A stretch of 64,000 nt of DNA from Sphingomonadales bacterium (GTDB lineage: Bacteria > Pseudomonadota > Alphaproteobacteria > Sphingomonadales > Sphingomonadaceae): positions 59,199 to 123,198 of the forward strand of contig JAIXOE010000014.1 in NCBI GenBank assembly GCA_027486895.1, in the 5' to 3' direction. Under the pieces are notes generated by a model. It was not told the origin of the DNA. It ran no database searches and saw only the letters and a list, made by a program, of their open reading frames with translations. This document shows positions 26,942 to 36,642 of the stretch, one piece after another; positions within the stretch are counted from its first letter, which is position 1, and each line of letters starts with the position of its first letter. The position numbers and the translations under genes are program-made.

Positions 26942-27714
26942 GAGCGCATCTTGCCTTTGATCAACAACTGGGTTGCACCTTCCTCGTCTTTGGAAAGGAG
27001 CGCGTCAATCCCGTATACAGTGGCGAGGTTTTGCGCGGTGATGACATCATCGACTGCACCTTGCGCAAAGACTGAACCTTGATGCAGAAGCACGACATGG
27101 TCCGCAAAGCGCACTGCGTGGTGCAAATCATGCAGAACCGCGACGACGCCCTTTCCGTCGCGCGCCTGATGTCGCAACAGGTCAAGGATATCGAGTTGAT
27201 AGCCGGGGTCGAGGTTGGCCAGAGGTTCGTCCGCGAGGATCCATTCCGGCTCACCCGCAAGCACACGCGCCAGCAGAACGCGCGCGCGTTCGCCGCCGGA
27301 TAACTGGGTAATCGGCCGGTGCGCAAAACCTTCAGTTGCGGTTGCGCGCATCGCTGCGGACACGGCCCTGCGGTCATCGGCCGATGGACCTGCACCGCGC
27401 CTGTGCGGTATGCGGCCAAGCGCAACCAGCGCCTCTGCGGTGATCGCCCAATGGGTTTCAGCGCCTTGGGGCAGCAATCCGATGCGCTTTGCCCGCGACG
27501 TTGCGGGCATGCCTATGATGCGTTCATCGCCAAGATTTGCTATGCCTTTGTTCGGCTTTAGCAGGCCAGCAAGGCAGGCCAGCAATGTGGATTTGCCTGC
27601 ACCATTGGGACCAAGAATTACGCTCAGTCTACCCGCTTCAAACGTGGCATTGATCTCGTGCAGCGTCGGCGCGCTGCCATGTGTAAAGGCGAGATTTTGG
27701 ATATTCAGGGTCAT
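26938..27714 (-). CDS. btuD: Cobalamin ABC transporter ATP-binding protein
   Basis: The 258-residue ABC ATPase has Walker A GPNGAGKSTLL, signature LSGGERARVLLARVL, Walker B WILADEPLANLD and the switch His in VAVLHDLHHAVRFAD. It belongs to the FecE/BtuD/HmuV class. Specificity for B12 rests on the operon: permease, binding protein and BtuB receptor lie upstream behind a cobalamin riboswitch. The correct start is 27714, overlapping the permease stop by ATGA; a longer open frame into the permease is not coding. Confidence 0.88.
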   Translation of the reverse strand: MTLNIQNLAFTHGSAPTLHEINATFEAGRLSVILGPNGAGKSTLLACLAGLLKPNKGIANLGDERIIGMPATSRAKRIGLLPQGAETHWAITAEALVALGRIPHRRGAGPSADDRRAVSAAMRATATEGFAHRPITQLSGGERARVLLARVLAGEPEWILADEPLANLDPGYQLDILDLLRHQARDGKGVVAVLHDLHHAVRFADHVVLLHQGSVFAQGAVDDVITAQNLATVYGIDALLSKDEEGATQLLIKGKMRS

Positions 27715-28676
27715 GCTGGACCCTTGCGATAGCGTAAGAGCAGCAGCAGGAAGAACGGCGCGCCAAGGACCGCCATGGCAATGCCAAGCCGCATTTCTCC
27801 AGGGCCGGGTATAAGCCGCACGAGGCTGTCCGCAGTCAGCGTCAATATCGCACCGCCGAGCGCCGATGGCACCAAAATGCCGGAGGGTTGTTCGCCGTAA
27901 AAGGTGCGTATGAGGTGCGGGACGATAAGCCCGACAAAGCCGACCACGCCAGACACCGCTACCGATGCGCCAACCGACAGACCAACACCAAGGACGATGA
28001 TCCACTGCAACCGGAACAGATCCACGCCAAGGCTTTTTGCGCCATTCTCGCCCAAGGTCAGCGCATCCAGCGCGCGTCCCGTCGTCAACAACAGCAGCGC
28101 GCCAATGACCATGAACGGCAGCGCGGTGAAGACATCTTCCATCAACCGGTCTGTCAGCGCACCCATCAGCCAATTGATGATTTCACTGGCAGCAAACGGG
28201 TTCGGCGCAATGCTGATGACGAAGGCCGTCAATGCACCCGCCAGCGTGGACAGCACCATGCCGCCCAATATGAACCCGATTGGTCCGCCACCGCGCGCTA
28301 TCGCCAACAGCAAAAGGATGCTGGCTCCAGCACCAACCATCGCGCAGCCGAATAGGCCAAATGGCACAAGGTTGATGCCCAAGAAGATCGCCAGGACGCC
28401 GCCCAAAGCAGCGCTCGCGGAAACGCCGAGAACAGTTGGGTCGGCAAGTGGATTGCGCAAATAGCCCTGCAGCACAGCGCCCGAAAGCCCAAGAACTGCG
28501 CCAATGCAAAGCCCAAGCAGCGCGCGGGGTAGGCGCAACTCAACGAAAATCCAGCCGTCGGCATTATCCGCTGTCCAGGACGTCGGCCATATCCAGACCT
28601 TGCCGGCCATAAGTGAAAGCAGGAACGCCACCAGCGTGAGTAGCAGCAACAGACCAGTCATGGAACGCGACGTCAT
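27711..28676 (-). CDS. btuC: Cobalamin ABC transporter permease (FecCD/BtuC family)
   Basis: The 321-residue, about ten-helix permease carries FecCD/BtuC signatures: ELRLPRALLGLCIGAVLGLSGAVLQGYLRNPLADPTVLG near residues 46-84 and SGVVGFVGLIVPHLIRTFYG near 243-262. It moves cobalamin through the inner membrane with the BtuD-like ATPase. It overlaps both neighbours by four bases (ATGA at each end), so equal translation of the transporter parts is likely. Confidence 0.88.
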   Translation of the reverse strand: MTSRSMTGLLLLLTLVAFLLSLMAGKVWIWPTSWTADNADGWIFVELRLPRALLGLCIGAVLGLSGAVLQGYLRNPLADPTVLGVSASAALGGVLAIFLGINLVPFGLFGCAMVGAGASILLLLAIARGGGPIGFILGGMVLSTLAGALTAFVISIAPNPFAASEIINWLMGALTDRLMEDVFTALPFMVIGALLLLTTGRALDALTLGENGAKSLGVDLFRLQWIIVLGVGLSVGASVAVSGVVGFVGLIVPHLIRTFYGEQPSGILVPSALGGAILTLTADSLVRLIPGPGEMRLGIAMAVLGAPFFLLLLLRYRKGPA

Positions 28677-29521
28677 TGGCCACCTCCGCTCGCGCGAGCG
28701 TTCAGTGACGCCCGTGTCTTGGACAAGATGGCGGATACTTTAAGGATGGTCGGTCCCCCGCAGAATAAAAGCTTGTCTGGAAAATCGATGATTTGCGTCC
28801 GGTCACCCAAATGGCGCAATAATCTTTGCCGCGCGGTGAGCGATCGTGCGTCTTCGCCATGCGCACCCGTTGGCATGAAGATGACCGTCGGCGGATTACG
28901 CATAAGGGTTTCCAGCGGCAATATACCCCATGATGCCAGCCCATATTCGGCGCTTGCGTTGCGAAAGCCGTGACGCAGCAACAGTTCGTCCTGCAAGGTG
29001 CCTTTCCCGGCAACAAACCCGCCATTTTGCCAGATCACTGCTGAAACCTGCGGCCCGGCCTCAGCGGGTTTGGGCAATGCATTTTCTATGCGCGCAATCA
29101 GTTTTTCGCCCGCCTCCACTCTGCCAACGGCTTTCGCCAGCGTTCGGATTTGCCCGATGTCCTCTGCTATCGTTGGCGCTACACCCACAGCCACGGTTTT
29201 AATCCCGGCGCGCGCCAGCACGGCGTTCGCACCCGACGATGCCAGATTGCCGGTAAGCACCAATTTCGGGCGGGCTAAGAGCAACTCCTCTGCGCTCGCG
29301 CCAATGGCGGGGTATTGCATTGACCAAGATAAAGGCGCCGACGCGCTGTCGGGATCGTGCGAATAATTGCTGACCGCCGTCACCTGGCCGGGCAGCGCAA
29401 TTTCGGCCAGCACTGCGTCAATGCACGGATTGTTCGAGACTATACCGCCGGGCGCAATTGCGGCTTGGTTGGCGCATCCGGCCAGTGCCAATGCAGGCAA
29501 GATGCACCAACCGATTCGCAT
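28673..29521 (-). CDS. btuF: Cobalamin-binding protein (BtuF-like lipoprotein)
   Basis: The 282-residue protein has a lipobox (ALALAGCAN, cysteine 16) and the class III binding-protein fold. It contains LARPKLVLTGNLASSGANAVLARAGIKTVAVG and EDIGQIRTLAKAVGRVEAGEKL, the BtuF/FhuD-type linker helix region (each quoted across the family core near residues 80-145). It would capture B12 in the periplasm and hand it to BtuCD. Its start overlaps the btuB stop (TGATG). Confidence 0.85.
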   Translation of the reverse strand: MRIGWCILPALALAGCANQAAIAPGGIVSNNPCIDAVLAEIALPGQVTAVSNYSHDPDSASAPLSWSMQYPAIGASAEELLLARPKLVLTGNLASSGANAVLARAGIKTVAVGVAPTIAEDIGQIRTLAKAVGRVEAGEKLIARIENALPKPAEAGPQVSAVIWQNGGFVAGKGTLQDELLLRHGFRNASAEYGLASWGILPLETLMRNPPTVIFMPTGAHGEDARSLTARQRLLRHLGDRTQIIDFPDKLLFCGGPTILKVSAILSKTRASLNARASGGGQ

Positions 29522-31368
29522 CAGAATTTGGCCCTGACGCCAACAGCGGCATTGCGACCGAAGCTGTTATATCCTGCCACGACATTATACTGCACATCGA
29601 AGATGTTATCGACGCGGCCATAAAGCTCAAGCCTGTCATTGATGGGCAATGATGCCCGTAGCCCGACCAACGCATAGCCATCGATACGTACGCTGTTCGA
29701 CGCGTTGTCGAAGCTATCCCCGATAAGCAGAACGCTACTTCCGACCGATAGACCAAGCGGCGTTCGCCAGTCGACGGTCAAGCTGCCGCTATGCTGGGGC
29801 CGCAATGCCAGTCGATTGCCGAAATTGGCACCCGCAGACCGGTTAACAGCGTCGACGAGCGTGTAGCTTGCGCGAATGTCCAATCGGTCGGTGGGATTGA
29901 GGTTGAAGCCAGCTTCCAACCCCGTTGAATTCACGCGGTCGATATTTTCGGACTGAAATGTCGCAAAGGAAAACGCGATTAAGTCAGTGCTGCGCCGGTT
30001 GAAATAGGTCGCGAAAAATCGCGCTTTTCCGTCCAACATTTGCTGTTCGAAGCCAAGGTCAAAATTGCGCGCGGTTTCGGGCCTTAAATCCGGATTGCCA
30101 TAGGGTGGCTGGCCTTCGCTGAGCGTCGGGGCGCGGAAGCCTTCGCCATATGTGGCCCGCAACATGGTGTGGCCATCATTGGGGGTGAAGGCAATGTTGC
30201 CACCCAATGTCGTTTGCCCACCATAATCGCTATATTGGTCGTGCCTGACCCCGCCTGTCACCGTCAGCCCAGCGAAGGGTCGCACGATAATCTGGCTAAA
30301 GCCGCTGGTGACATGGTTGCGTGCGATATCGGCTGCAGCCCCCTCAAAGGATGTGCTGGCGAACGTTCGCTCATACTCCAATCCAGCGGCCAGAGTCAGG
30401 GCGTCGTTTATGTCAAACGCGGAGTGATATTCAGCGCGGTCGATGCTACCACGGACAGTGAAGTTGTTGAAGCTGAATACCACCGGATCGGTACCAAGCC
30501 GCCTTAAGTCAGTGCGCGTATAGGCAATGCGGTTTTGCATGCGATCATCGAACGCAACGAAGTTCGCCCCGACATAGCCGACAAATTGCCGGTTCCGAGT
30601 AACGGGCAGGGCATTCGCGCCGATACCAAAGGCGGAGTCATATTCCACGGTTGCACGGTTATAATAGCCGCGGAAATCGAGATTGAACGCATCGCTGATG
30701 TTGAATTTCAACCTGCCATTGCCCGCGAAATTTTCAAAGCCATCGCGCTCGGTTCCGCCTGCGAGTGCAGAAATTCCACGGCTGTCGACATAAGACCCGC
30801 CAAAACTACCTTCCAATAGGCCACTGGTTCCAGCGATGTTGGCGTTGACCCTTTTGGTGTCGGCAGCACCATATTCTGCACCCAAGCGTCCTTCGAAGCC
30901 ATCAACCGGTGCAAACGACTGGATGTTGACCACGCCCCCAATTGCCTGGCTGCCCCAGATAATCGAGTTTGGGCCACGTAGCACTTCCACCTGACCGATG
31001 TTGCCCGTCATCAGCGGGCCAAAGTCAAACGCACCATTGGGGCTCGTGAGGTCATTGATCCGCACGCCGTCGATAAGGACCAGCGTCTGCGAACTGTTGC
31101 CTCCGCGCAGAAACGCACTTGTCTGGCTGCCGAGGCCGCCGCGCGCAGCAACGGTAACACCGGGCACGGTTTGCAGGGCGTCGCCGATGGTTGCGCTTTG
31201 CAATTGGTCGAGCCGTTCGCGGTCAACGATATCAATGGCTTGTCCGGTTTCGGAACGTGATTGTTCAAATCCACTAGCGGTTACGACGATGACGTCTTCT
31301 GGCTCATCGGCGAATGCAGACGTTGGCAGCAGCGCAAGCGTTGCAGCCGTATATTTTAAAAAGGTCAT
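29521..31368 (-). CDS. btuB: TonB-dependent vitamin B12 receptor BtuB
   Basis: The 615-residue outer-membrane receptor matches BtuB in size. It has a signal peptide (MTFLKYTAATLALLPTSAFA), a TonB box (EDVIVVTAS), a plug with RSETGQAIDIVDRERL and VLIDGVRINDL, and a C-terminal beta-barrel ending in Phe (GVRAKF). The start at 31368 has GGAGATAA before it; the open frame beyond it runs into the riboswitch. A cobalamin riboswitch directly upstream gives strong support for B12 as the ligand. Confidence 0.93.
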   Translation of the reverse strand: MTFLKYTAATLALLPTSAFADEPEDVIVVTASGFEQSRSETGQAIDIVDRERLDQLQSATIGDALQTVPGVTVAARGGLGSQTSAFLRGGNSSQTLVLIDGVRINDLTSPNGAFDFGPLMTGNIGQVEVLRGPNSIIWGSQAIGGVVNIQSFAPVDGFEGRLGAEYGAADTKRVNANIAGTSGLLEGSFGGSYVDSRGISALAGGTERDGFENFAGNGRLKFNISDAFNLDFRGYYNRATVEYDSAFGIGANALPVTRNRQFVGYVGANFVAFDDRMQNRIAYTRTDLRRLGTDPVVFSFNNFTVRGSIDRAEYHSAFDINDALTLAAGLEYERTFASTSFEGAAADIARNHVTSGFSQIIVRPFAGLTVTGGVRHDQYSDYGGQTTLGGNIAFTPNDGHTMLRATYGEGFRAPTLSEGQPPYGNPDLRPETARNFDLGFEQQMLDGKARFFATYFNRRSTDLIAFSFATFQSENIDRVNSTGLEAGFNLNPTDRLDIRASYTLVDAVNRSAGANFGNRLALRPQHSGSLTVDWRTPLGLSVGSSVLLIGDSFDNASNSVRIDGYALVGLRASLPINDRLELYGRVDNIFDVQYNVVAGYNSFGRNAAVGVRAKF

Positions 31369-31464
31369 GGATTTATCTCCTTCGCATGACGTCCAACAAA
31401 ATGTCGTCACGCGGAGGAAAACCCCGATTGCGCCAGTGTCCCGCAAGCACAAAGGACAAACCGC

Positions 31465-31662
31465 AATCAGGCAGGTCTCCTGGCTCCCGGGTCAGTGCCT
31501 TTGTTCCGCCTTCCCAGTTTCACGGTTACCCGTTTCCCCAGTGGCAATTGGAGCAAAAGCTCGCCGGTTACAGTTGCGGGAACAGCGCCGGATTTCCGCC
31601 GGCTTCCCTATTATCCACGCTCTCGCGCAGACCTGGTGCGTGCGAGGAGGCTACGCCGCTTT
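31465..31662 (-). promoter_or_regulatory. Cobalamin riboswitch controlling the btu operon
   Basis: On the minus strand the leader contains, in order, AGGGAAGCCGGCGGAAATCC, the core CCCGCAACTGTAA (31568-31580), the B12 box GCCACTG (31539-31545), GGGAAGGCGG, and the closing GAGCCAGGAGACCTGCC (31470-31486). These are the conserved parts of the AdoCbl riboswitch (Rfam cobalamin family). It lies about 100 bases upstream of the btuB ATG, so excess coenzyme B12 should turn the operon off. The outer P1/P2 limits are approximate. Confidence 0.95.
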
Positions 31663-31707
31663 TTGTGGGAGGGCAAGGACTTCAGCGATTGAGGGTGCTT
31701 CCGGCGA

Positions 31708-32304
31708 TTAGTGGCGGGTCTTGCCGGGGCGTTGCATGCCCCAAAATTGCGGGCCTTCGGGGACTTGCCAGCTGTGCTTGATGGCAAAACCAAAGCTTTG
31801 ATACAGTGCGATATTATGCTCGTCGGCGGTTTCCAGATAGGCCGGTAAGCCATCAGCATCTGCGCGTTCCAACCCTGCACGAATGGCCGCGCCGCCGAAA
31901 CCCTTCCCCTGATGTGCGGGGTCGCATCCAGCATAATGCAAATACCAGACGGGTTCTTTTGGTAGATGCTTTTCGATCAGGTCGGACACCTCCAGACCAC
32001 GAAAGATCGAAAAGCGCAGCTGCTGGAGGAATGGAACAAGCAGTCGGGCGGTATCAAACATCGTATCGCGCGCATTTCCGGGGCCGCGCCATAGGGTCAC
32101 GGCTTCGATGCCATCCGTTCCGTAAACCGCGCCTTTGCGATGTTCGTCGCGCAAGAACAGATGGAACACGCCAGCAAGCCGCTGCGCACGCAGCTTTGCG
32201 TCTGGAATGACATAGCTCCATCCGGTCTCGTTCTGGAAGGCTCGCGCCAATGTCTCGGCGATTTCCAGATTGTCCGTTGGCTTTAGCAACCGTGCGTGCG
32301 GCAA
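31708..32304 (-). CDS. GNAT family N-acetyltransferase
   Basis: The 198-residue protein has the GNAT acetyl-CoA loop CDPAHQGKGFGGAAIRAGL near 129-147 and the C-terminal NIALYQSFGFAIKHSWQVPEGPQFWGM pattern (residues 164-190) typical of this subgroup. The acceptor is unknown. It directly follows the iorB-like gene (one base gap) and may be co-transcribed with it. The riboswitch begins about 45 bases after its stop. Confidence 0.82.
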   Translation of the reverse strand: MPHARLLKPTDNLEIAETLARAFQNETGWSYVIPDAKLRAQRLAGVFHLFLRDEHRKGAVYGTDGIEAVTLWRGPGNARDTMFDTARLLVPFLQQLRFSIFRGLEVSDLIEKHLPKEPVWYLHYAGCDPAHQGKGFGGAAIRAGLERADADGLPAYLETADEHNIALYQSFGFAIKHSWQVPEGPQFWGMQRPGKTRH

Positions 32305-32305
32305 A

Positions 32306-34549
32306 TTATGCTTTCGCTTGAGTCATGATGGGCAAGTTGCGGACGCGCTTGCCGGTGGCTGCGAACAACGCATTGGCGAGGGCAGGTGCTGCGGGAGGAA
32401 CCCCGGGTTCGCCGATGCCGCCCATATCCGCACCACTGTTGAGGAAATGGACATCCATCACCAAAGGCGCACCTGCCATTTTTAACAAAGGATAATCGCT
32501 TAGGTTGCTTTGCTGAACGGCGCCCTTTTCAAGGGTAATTGCCTCGCCAATGGCGGACGAGAGCCCCATGATGGTGCCACCTTCAATCTGCGCCATGGCG
32601 GCATCGGGATTGACGATGCTTCCGGCGTCGACGACGGTTGTGACCTTATGCACCTTTGGCATGCCGTCTTCACCAACGGACGCCTCGACCACATGCGCCA
32701 CTATGGTTTTGAAGCTTTCGACCAGTGCAACGCCGCGACCAGTTCCGGCAGGAAGGGGTGAGCCCCAGCCGCTGCGTGCGGCAACTTCGTCCAATACGCG
32801 CAAATGCCGCGATCCGGCCTTCAGATGGTTGCGGCGAAACACGACCGGGTCTTCGCCTGCTGCATTGGCGAGCTCGTCCATAAAACTTTCATTGTAAAAG
32901 CCCTGCTGCGTAGAGTTAACCGAACGCCATGCGCCCGTTTGCTGGTTCGAAACATGGGCAAAGTGCCGACGCGATACCGCGGAAAGGGTGTATGGAAATA
33001 CCGTCTCCGCCTCGGCGCTTTCGGGTTGGGCATAATCGTTGCGATATGCGGCTATGCGCTTTTCTTTGGTCAATGACGCCTTCAACGCAGCTGAGCTTTG
33101 CGGGCGATACGCGCCCTGCGCGACTTCTTCTTCGCGGCTCCAGATAAGCTTGACCGGATAAGGCAATTGCATCGCAAGCTTTGTGACTTGGCCAACAATT
33201 TCCATATACATGGGCAAACGGCGGCCAAAGCTGCCACCGATGATCATGGGGTGGAAGGTGACATTGTCCGCGTCTAGGCCGGATACCTCAACAGCCATCA
33301 TCTTGGTTGCAAGCGGGGCCTGCATGCCACCCCAAAGGTTGAGCTTACCGTCCTTGAAATGGGCGGTGAGGGCAAAAGGCTCCATCATCGCGTGGTGCAG
33401 GAACGGAACCTGATATTTCGCTTCAATCGGCTTTGCGCCAAGTCCGGCCTGCACATCACCGTCGCCAGCTTCGCCATCAGCTTCGCCCTTGGCAATCAGG
33501 TCGTCCTGCGCTTTGAAAATGGACGCGGTCGAGATGCCGCCATTGCCGCCGTCGGAAAACTGTGGGCTTAAGGCACGCAGGCCCGAAATGGCGGGCCAAT
33601 AGCCCGTGCCGATTACAGCAACGGCATCATCCAGCTTGATGACTTTCTGCACGCCTTTGACAGCCAAAGCTGGCGCGGTGTCCACAGAAATGAGTTTGCC
33701 GCCACGCACGGGCGCGGCCATGATCGTTGCGACGCGCATGTCACGGACTGAGAAGTCCATGCCATATTGCGCGCTGCCATCGACCTTTGCTGGAATATCG
33801 AGCCGCTGCATCGATTGGCGAACAAGCCGGTACTGCGAAGGGTCTTTTAACTTCGGCGCGTTATCAAGCGATAATGTCGCAGCTTCGGCGGCCAGTTCGC
33901 CATAGCGCAACGAACGTCCGGATTTCGCATGGATGACATGGCTGTCCTGCGTCGTCAGTTCCGCCGCCGGAACATTGAGCCGCTTGGCCGCTGTTTCAAC
34001 CAATGCCAGCCGCGTGGCTGCACCGACATTCTGAAACGTCATCCGACCCGTGAAGCGCAACGCTGATGAGCCGCCAGTAATTTGAAGGTTCATTTGCCGC
34101 GCAATGAACGAGAGAAATGATTGCGGGATGCCGTTAATGATGGCTGGCTGTCCGGTCATGTCGGCAAGAAAACCGCGCCCCAGTCCAACATTGGCGAATG
34201 CCGATTCCGCTGGTGCGGAAACAACCCGTACCTGATCCCACGCCGCATCCAGTTCTTCGGCCAGCATTTGCGCAAGGCCGGTGTTCGACCCCTGACCAAT
34301 ATCGGTATGCGGCGAGTAAATGGTGATGACGTCATCCTCACCAATTTTCAGCCATGTGGCAAAGCTGTGACCGCCTTCGCCTTCAACGCGCGCCTTGGCC
34401 GCCTTGGAAGCATTGCTGTCGGCGATGGAAATGCCGAACAGGCCAGCGCCGACGATGGCGACACCGCCAATGAGGAACGCGCGGCGTTTGACGCCCTTGC
34501 GCTTTGCTGGCGCGGCTGGCTGCATTTCAGCTGTGGGGTTGTCAGCCAT
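32306..34549 (-). CDS. Molybdopterin-binding large subunit, isoquinoline 1-oxidoreductase type (IorB-like)
   Basis: The 747-residue protein belongs to the xanthine dehydrogenase superfamily, IorB branch. It begins with a Tat signal (KRRAFLIGGVAIVGAGLFG), so the holoenzyme is probably exported folded. Motifs include YSPHTDIGQGSNTGLAQMLAEELD, FLHHAMMEPFALTA and MGGIGEPGVPPAAPALANAL; the last holds the catalytic Glu. Substrates in this branch range from N-heterocycles to aldehydes, and the true one is unknown. It overlaps the 2Fe-2S subunit gene by one base (TAATG). Confidence 0.88.
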   Translation of the reverse strand: MADNPTAEMQPAAPAKRKGVKRRAFLIGGVAIVGAGLFGISIADSNASKAAKARVEGEGGHSFATWLKIGEDDVITIYSPHTDIGQGSNTGLAQMLAEELDAAWDQVRVVSAPAESAFANVGLGRGFLADMTGQPAIINGIPQSFLSFIARQMNLQITGGSSALRFTGRMTFQNVGAATRLALVETAAKRLNVPAAELTTQDSHVIHAKSGRSLRYGELAAEAATLSLDNAPKLKDPSQYRLVRQSMQRLDIPAKVDGSAQYGMDFSVRDMRVATIMAAPVRGGKLISVDTAPALAVKGVQKVIKLDDAVAVIGTGYWPAISGLRALSPQFSDGGNGGISTASIFKAQDDLIAKGEADGEAGDGDVQAGLGAKPIEAKYQVPFLHHAMMEPFALTAHFKDGKLNLWGGMQAPLATKMMAVEVSGLDADNVTFHPMIIGGSFGRRLPMYMEIVGQVTKLAMQLPYPVKLIWSREEEVAQGAYRPQSSAALKASLTKEKRIAAYRNDYAQPESAEAETVFPYTLSAVSRRHFAHVSNQQTGAWRSVNSTQQGFYNESFMDELANAAGEDPVVFRRNHLKAGSRHLRVLDEVAARSGWGSPLPAGTGRGVALVESFKTIVAHVVEASVGEDGMPKVHKVTTVVDAGSIVNPDAAMAQIEGGTIMGLSSAIGEAITLEKGAVQQSNLSDYPLLKMAGAPLVMDVHFLNSGADMGGIGEPGVPPAAPALANALFAATGKRVRNLPIMTQAKA

Positions 34550-35040
34550 TATGCCGCTCCTTCTGCAGTTTTAGAGGCTTTTGCTGCTTGTCCAGTCGCG
34601 GCGTGAATGGCCTTGCGAATCCGCGGATATGTACCGCAGCGGCAGATGTTCGTCATCGCCTCGTCAATTTGTGCATCGCTTGGGCTGCCCGTTTTTTCAA
34701 TGAGCGCGACCGCCGCCATAATCTGACCTGACTGGCAATAGCCACATTGTGGCACCTGCGCAGAAATCCATGCTTGTTGAACGGCGTGGAGCGTACCGTC
34801 CGCAGATTTCAGGCCTTCGATGGTGGTGATCGATTTGCCCGCGACTTCGCTCACGGGAACGCTGCACGAACGTGCGGGTTCGCCATTAACATGAACGGTG
34901 CACGCCCCGCAGGCTGCAATGCCGCAGCCGAATTTTGTGCCAGTCAAACCAAGCTCTTCGCGGATGACCCATAGCAACGGGGTGTCGGGCTCTGCCGAAA
35001 GTGCCACCGGCTTGCCGTTGATTGACGTCTGAATTGCCAT
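34549..35040 (-). CDS. 2Fe-2S small subunit of the molybdenum hydroxylase (IorA-like)
   Basis: The 163-residue protein holds both [2Fe-2S] sites of this family: the plant-type cluster [20 protein letters not shown] with a further Cys in PARSCSVPV, and the alpha-helical cluster [12 protein letters not shown] and [15 protein letters not shown]. It passes electrons from the Mo site to an acceptor, usually a c-type cytochrome in the exported IorAB type. The start at 35040 fits the conserved [14 protein letters not shown]; the longer open frame upstream overlaps the divergent XdhC gene. Confidence 0.92.
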   Translation of the reverse strand: MAIQTSINGKPVALSAEPDTPLLWVIREELGLTGTKFGCGIAACGACTVHVNGEPARSCSVPVSEVAGKSITTIEGLKSADGTLHAVQQAWISAQVPQCGYCQSGQIMAAVALIEKTGSPSDAQIDEAMTNICRCGTYPRIRKAIHAATGQAAKASKTAEGAA

Positions 35041-35110
35041 GCAAATAAGCTCCCACCCAAATATGCGTTTCATATAGCAACGCTTCGGCCTCTTTGCTAG
35101 CGCATTGCCT

Positions 35111-36049
35111 ATGACAATGGGCAGCGCCAACCACGACCGTATCCTTGCCGCCGCAATCGACTGGGCCGGCGCGCGTATGGCGATTGCGACGGTGGTTGAA
35201 ACGTGGAAATCCGCGCCATGCCCCGTTGGCACCCATATGCTTGTGCATGCCGACGGGCGCTTTGTAGGTTCGGTTTCCGGCGGCTGTGTTGAGGGCGATG
35301 TTCTTGAACGGGCGCAAATGGTTTTGGCAGGCGAGGCCTCTGTGCTGCGCCGATACGGCGTTGCCGACGATGCGGCGTGGGAAGTGGGACTGCCCTGTGG
35401 CGGGGATATTCAGGTGCTGGTGCAGCCCGTGTCAGCCGATGGTTTTCCTGCGCATCTGTTTGCCGACATCATGGAGGCGCGCTCTGCGGGCGCGGCGCTG
35501 TCGGTTGTTACCGATCTGGAAACAGGCCGAAGCACGTTGTTGGAAAATGAGTCCAGTGCTGGCTTCGTCAATGTTTACCATCCGCCGCGCCGATTGCTGA
35601 TTGTGGGAGCTGTCGAAATTGCCGCGGCCCTTGCCGCTATTGCGACATCGCAGGGTGTCGATGTCACATTGTGCGACCCGCGTGGGCGTTTTTTAACAGC
35701 CGAGCGCTTTCCCGGCATCCGGTTGGATGACCGCTGGCCCGACGACGCGGTCAAGGCCTTTGCGCCTGATGCTCGAAGCGCGATTGTTACACTTAGCCAT
35801 GATACCAAAATCGACGACCCTGCGCTGGTTGCTGCGCTGGCTAGCCCGGCAGCCTATGTCGCTGCGTTGGGTTCAGTCCGGTCGCATCAGGCACGCCTCG
35901 CGCGGCTCTCGGCGGCGGGTGTTAGCGCAGCGCAATGCGCGCGGATTGAAGGTCCAGCGGGGGTCGCGATTAACGCCATCAGCGCCCCCGAAATCGCGCT
36001 TTCCATCGCTGGCGGCATGATCCGCGCGTTCAACCACGGGCTACGTTGA
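35111..36049 (+). CDS. XdhC/CoxI family molybdenum-cofactor insertion protein
   Basis: The 312-residue protein has the XdhC N-terminal core ([37 protein letters not shown]) and a C-terminal Rossmann domain ([19 protein letters not shown], and [12 protein letters not shown]). Such proteins bind Mo cofactor, promote sulfuration, and insert it into xanthine-dehydrogenase-type enzymes. It is divergent from the iorAB-like genes it probably serves, with about 70 bases between starts, and its stop overlaps the next start (TGATG). Confidence 0.88.
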   Translation: MTMGSANHDRILAAAIDWAGARMAIATVVETWKSAPCPVGTHMLVHADGRFVGSVSGGCVEGDVLERAQMVLAGEASVLRRYGVADDAAWEVGLPCGGDIQVLVQPVSADGFPAHLFADIMEARSAGAALSVVTDLETGRSTLLENESSAGFVNVYHPPRRLLIVGAVEIAAALAAIATSQGVDVTLCDPRGRFLTAERFPGIRLDDRWPDDAVKAFAPDARSAIVTLSHDTKIDDPALVAALASPAAYVAALGSVRSHQARLARLSAAGVSAAQCARIEGPAGVAINAISAPEIALSIAGGMIRAFNHGLR

Positions 36050-36642
36050 TGCAAGCTAAGGACGTCGCGATTGTCCTGCTGGCGGCTGGCAATGCGCGGC
36101 GTTTTGGTTCTGATAAGTTGATGGCGGATTTCGAAGGTGCGCCGCTTGGGTCGCATGCTGCGCATGCACTAATAGGGATTGAAGCAGCAGCGCATGTTGC
36201 GGTGTGTCAGCCCAAGGCGGCTATTGCCGCAGTTTACGCGCGGCTGGGCTTTGATATTACAGAAAACCCTCATCCCGACCGTGGGCTATCCGGTTCGCTT
36301 CATCTGGCGGTCGAAGCAGCGACAAAAACAGATGCGGAAGCTTTGCTTATCGCGCTCGCTGATATGCCAATCGTGCATGCCTCTTATATAGAGGCGCTGA
36401 TCGCCGCGTGCAGCGATGATGTGGTTGCATCGTTTGACGGTCACCAGCCGATGCCACCTGCGATATTTCCGCGTTCATATTGGCCGGATTTGCTGGCGAC
36501 AGCCGGCGACGCTGGCGCGCGGCATATTTTGGCCAACGCGACACGGCTAGCTGCGCCTGAAGGCATGCTGCGCGACATTGATACGCCAGATGAATTGGCC
36601 GCTTCAAAAGTTTCACTTCATCGCATAGACCGTCCGCAATGA
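36049..36642 (+). CDS. MocA-like molybdenum cofactor nucleotidyltransferase
   Basis: The 197-residue protein has the NTP-transferase start AIVLLAAGNARRFGSDKLMADF and the metal-site region LLIALADMPIVHASYI. MocA links CTP to Mo-molybdopterin, giving the cytosine dinucleotide form used by many Mo hydroxylases. Sitting between XdhC and the sulfotransferase gene with coupled starts, it completes the maturation set for the divergent iorAB-like enzyme. ATG 36049 is preferred over the adjacent TTG. Confidence 0.86.
   Translation: MQAKDVAIVLLAAGNARRFGSDKLMADFEGAPLGSHAAHALIGIEAAAHVAVCQPKAAIAAVYARLGFDITENPHPDRGLSGSLHLAVEAATKTDAEALLIALADMPIVHASYIEALIAACSDDVVASFDGHQPMPPAIFPRSYWPDLLATAGDAGARHILANATRLAAPEGMLRDIDTPDELAASKVSLHRIDRPQ

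Noticed and set aside
27715..28173. N-terminal extension of the btuD frame into btuC
   Set aside because: The extra 150 residues are Trp/Arg-rich, lack homology and lie wholly inside btuC; the ATG at 27714 forms an ATGA overlap and starts the ABC domain.
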